A stretch of 64,000 nucleotides of DNA, taken from NCBI GenBank assembly GCA_959347315.1, contig OY365807.1, positions 9,205,147-9,269,146 on the forward strand, written 5' to 3'. Below, piece by piece: positions 62,001 to 64,000 of this stretch (position 1 is its first letter; each line of letters starts with the position of its first letter). Origin of the DNA: Bimastos eiseni. Taxonomy: Eukaryota > Annelida > Clitellata > Crassiclitellata > Lumbricidae. The notes under the pieces were generated by a model. It was not told the origin of the DNA. It worked only from the letters and a program-made list of their open reading frames with translations, and ran no database searches. A program made the position numbers and the translations under genes.

Positions 62001-64000
62001 GTCAACACAACGCTGTCAGCATTAATTTCAAGTTTAGTTGAATTTACCTCCACTACAGCCATAGCTGCATTTCTTCCCAGCAAAGCACCTTACCCGAAAT
62101 CAGCACACACAAGACCAGTTGTAGTGAGACTCGAATCTTCAAGAGCGGGTTACTCACGAGCGGCTTCATCAAGAGCGGGTTTCTCAAGAGCGAGTTCCTC
62201 GGGAGCCGCTTCTTCCAGAGCCGCTTCCACGACCGTTGCCTCAGGCGCAGGAGTCACTTCTCCCGTTTCTTCCACAACGACATCTAAACCTATGCCCGTC
62301 TCAGCCGGGATATCCTTTTCCGAAACTGCTGTGCTTCCAACTAAAAACGTTAATTATCCACCCTCAGCTGAAATCACCGGCGCAAAAGGACTCTATAAAG
62401 ACGAGGACTTCCAGCCGTCCTCGAGAGAGCTACCCATGGCAATAATTGCCATTACTGACAGAGGTGTGCAGACAGACAATAATCATACTGCCGCTTCTAA
62501 ACAGCCTCCTACTGTCTTCCTCACACACAATGCGAGCGATTTTCAACCAGGCAATGACAGCACAGAAGATGTTGACAAGACCACCAGCGGTCTGGAAACA
62601 AGCTGCGGACTCGGTTTATTAGATAGGATCCTAAGTGGGAAGAGCAGTTCAGAAGCCCCGAAGAAAGACGGAGAGACGGCGGACAAGAAAGGAAGAGATG
62701 ATGAGCGAGAGAGATCAACTAATGTTGGAAACACAGAAATCGACAGCGGAGTAAAAGCACAGCAGGACAACGAAAAAATATCTGGCTCCAGAAGTCGTCG
62801 TACAACAAGCACGGCAGTAGTTCTAACACAAGTTACACGTGACATTAATGATGCTGGCACGAAGATGATCTTTGAGGCGACAAGTACTAAGTCCATCAGA
62901 GAGGCATTTATGACTGTGGGCACTACCACAACGGAGTCCACCCTGATTGATGACTCACAGGAAAGAAATGTAGTTATTGCCGGTGAATATGGCAACAGGG
63001 GCTTCGAAGAAGGGCGTGCAATGTCTAAAGACAATGCGACGAGTGATCAAAATCAAGGCGAAACAGGTCGTGGAAGAGAGCGCAATGGAAGGTTAGAACA
63101 GGAGTCTGGATACGAGGCAAAAGACTACTGGAGGTTAACCGACGGAGGAAAACTCATACTGTACCGATTGATTCGCCCAGACGTATACGAAAGAGAGGCG
63201 AAGGCCAGCCATCGAGCGCCCCCGAGACTCCAATCCAATCCAAGACGTCGTGTGATCTCGAGATCGGCTGGAATTCACTCGTCCACCGGGCTCGACGACC
63301 ATAACGAGCAAGACAGAGGAGGTCATCTGAATCACGAATCGACGGATGAAGGAATCAGAGAAAATCACTCAAAGCCGGTTCATAGCCTAAATCCAGGTTA
63401 TAGCTCTCGTCTAAATACGAGAACGAATGGCAAAAGAGATGGACATCCAAGGGGAACTGATACAGGTGGCGTAATTAGATCGAGCCACAAAGAGGCTCTT
63501 GAGCGACCAAACACCCACAAGCCTCAGACGACAAGCAGCGGTTATTGGAGACTCAATGATTCCGGAAAGCTGGTGTGGATGGATAATCCTCCCACAAAAA
63601 GAATTCTGCCTTCGGAAAGCCATGCCACGCGCAATCCAAACACGAAATCTCCTCGTGCCCAGAGAAAGAACACTTCCATCGACCCAGGTTTCTGGCACAC
63701 GCATGGCCCCTTGAAAGTGAACGGAGCGGATCACCTGGCCAGCAACTCAGCTGCCCATCCCATATTAGCAACTAACAACCACATGGTTCAGACTACATCG
63801 CTTGTCACCAAGATGAAGGATGTAACCCAAAGTTTTCAAGATCAAAGATCTACCCCAAGGTCTCCTGGCGCCGAAATTGAGAGCCATAATCCGAAACATG
63901 GCTATTGGAAATACGACAGGTCCGGGCGAAATAGCGTCTGGGTGATATATACGCGCAATGATGATTATGTGAGCACAGCAGATAGCACGACTGATGCGCA
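53001..64000 (+). CDS. Secreted von Willebrand A-domain protein with long Ser/Thr-rich region (5' part)
   Basis: Exons: 53001-53063, 54818-54938, 60848-61429 and 61798 to beyond 64000, phases 0, 1, 1, all consistent. The start follows an in-frame TAG at 52971. Exon 1 is a signal-peptide-like MKLHG...AAVLLLSL. Exon 2 is short and Cys-containing. Exon 3 is a complete vWA domain (about 63-255): SDVVFLLDSSYSIW with MIDAS D76-S78-S80, ADYPQLQFHL, GGFQTTSGDAI (T148), VVVVITNGRSDN and MIVVGVG. The third MIDAS acidic position is Asn184. Exon 4 adds at least 730 residues without a domain I know. Known vWA proteins of this kind act in extracellular matrix or coelomic fluid. If the donor at 61430 were read through, the protein would end at 61473. 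The donor of exon 2 is the least certain border. Confidence 0.8.
54246..54817. other. Intron 1 (3' part) of the vWA gene
   Basis: The intron runs 53064-54817. The stretch before 54245 includes a T/C-rich run with TCTCTGTCTCTTTC repeats, which explains a 147-codon open frame there. Nothing else was recognised. Confidence 0.5.
55833..55877. repeat. 15-bp tandem repeat, three copies, containing TAGGCCTA
   Basis: GTGTAGGCCTAATTA is repeated three times (the middle copy has TAGACCTA). It lies in intron 2 of the vWA gene. Confidence 0.9.
56630..56996. repeat. GGAA microsatellite/minisatellite
   Basis: GGAAGGAAGGAA and GAAA units alternate with a longer block GGTAGGGTGGATGGAAGAAA, repeated about six times. 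The long open frames on both strands (up to 256 codons) are artefacts of this array. Confidence 0.97.
57000..58752. other. Part of vWA intron 2 with no recognised feature
   Basis: Unique-looking sequence between the GGAA array and the MITE at 58753. No exon fits the phase needed between 54938 and 60848, and no protein similarity was recognised. Confidence 0.4.
58753..58892. mobile_element. MITE-like inverted-terminal repeat, copy 3
   Basis: CAGAGGCGGCGATC at the left and GATCGCCGCCCCTG at the right (one mismatch in the inverted end). The interior GTCCCCTCTCCGTAAA and GACTTGTCCCCTCGACC matches the copies at 7928 and 8456. Length 140 bp. Confidence 0.8.
59107..60271. mobile_element. hAT MITE, 1165 bp, perfect 8-bp target duplication
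   Basis: The left end CAGTGATGGGCACCAACTAC and the right end, read inward as CAGTGATTGGCACTTTTAAC, are inverted termini. The flanks GGGGATAG and GGGGATAG are identical. Both ends carry 100-150 bases of AACTACTT/AAGTAGTT subterminal repeats in opposite orientation. The middle is unrelated, with no transposase. It lies in vWA intron 2, about 580 bases before the vWA exon. Confidence 0.92.
60585..60805. repeat. Minisatellite of TAGAATAGATT-type units
   Basis: Imperfect 45-50-base units containing GATTTAGAATTGTATAGAAT and AGATTTGAT repeat about five times and end some 40 bases before the acceptor of the vWA exon at 60848. Confidence 0.8.
60848..61429 (+). CDS. vWA-domain exon
   Basis: A single exon encodes residues 62-256, practically the whole domain, from RCVGGGASDVVFLLDSS to VATETCK. 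Cysteines at both edges (C63 and the C of TETCK) are where many extracellular vWA domains have a disulphide. The exon is phase 1 at both ends, the symmetric type typical of shuffled extracellular modules. It is G/C-rich against its introns. Confidence 0.92.
61798..64000 (+). CDS. Long low-complexity exon with Tyr-Trp motifs (runs off window)
   Basis: Acceptor AACTTTAG; the phase (G|TG) fits the vWA exon. I read the frame codon by codon to 64000 without meeting a stop: 733 codons (residues 257-989). Composition is Ser, Thr, Ala, Arg, Asn and charged, with few Cys. Residues 369-399 are a degenerate SSRAGYSRAA-type repeat. Asn-x-Ser/Thr sites occur (NNAS, VNTT, HNAS, NDST). RSRR (62790-62801) is a possible furin site. 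From residue 699 a motif recurs: YWRLTDGGKLIL (699), YWRLNDSGKLVW (838) and YWKYDRSGRNSVW (958), with a weaker GFWHTHGPLKV at 886. I know no family with this. Confidence 0.75.

Noticed and set aside
1..64000. Prokaryotic features: operons, CRISPR arrays, ribosome binding sites
   Set aside because: Exon-intron structure and animal protein families show a nuclear animal genome; all tandem arrays seen are satellites without CRISPR-like constant repeats and unique spacers.

Overview
The window is eukaryotic nuclear DNA from an animal, probably a marine invertebrate. Three lines support this. Compact exons with GT..AG borders and matching phases are spread over kilobases. Two proteins specific to animals can be read exon by exon (a bestrophin channel and the five-LIM adaptor PINCH). 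The gene-poor parts are packed with hAT-type DNA transposons, tRNA-derived SINEs, LINE relics and microsatellites. The word TAGGCCTA recurs conspicuously in gene-free parts; I have seen this habit in echinoderm, hemichordate and some mollusc sequence, so an ambulacrarian-like animal is a guess, not a finding. There is one 200-base assembly gap (46990-47189).

Layout, all recognised genes on the + strand. (1) 748-2692: the last three exons of an unidentified coiled-coil protein with an acidic, tryptophan-containing C-terminus and an AATAAA signal. (2) 2693-12006: gene-free DNA with a SINE fragment, trinucleotide arrays, a 146-bp inverted-terminal repeat, a ~37-bp minisatellite and a 1.6-kb hAT-like element. 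(3) 12007-22708: a complete bestrophin gene, 11 coding exons, 602 residues, with a dead duplicate of one exon in an intron. (4) 22709-28440: gene-free, with two hAT-like miniature elements. (5) 28506-40590: a complete PINCH (LIMS/UNC-97) gene. It has an unusual 290-residue tyrosine-rich N-terminal exon, an internal start giving the canonical 323-residue form, and an alternative terminal exon encoding an aberrant LIM-like finger. (6) 40591-52970: gene-free, with a 2.5-kb hAT-like element, the gap and SINE copies. (7) 53001 to beyond 64000: the 5' part of a gene for a secreted von Willebrand A-domain protein. Its last visible exon stays open for 2.2 kb to the window edge and encodes a Ser/Thr-rich region followed by spaced copies of a short Tyr-Trp motif that I do not recognise.

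The genes do not form a pathway: bestrophin is a membrane anion channel, PINCH acts with integrin-linked kinase at integrin adhesions, and the vWA protein is extracellular. All gene models are built by eye from splice-site phase and family similarity, without transcripts. The most promising undescribed items are the long vWA-protein exon with its Tyr-Trp motif and the two unusual exons of the PINCH gene. Several mobile elements are delimited to the base by 8-bp target duplications.
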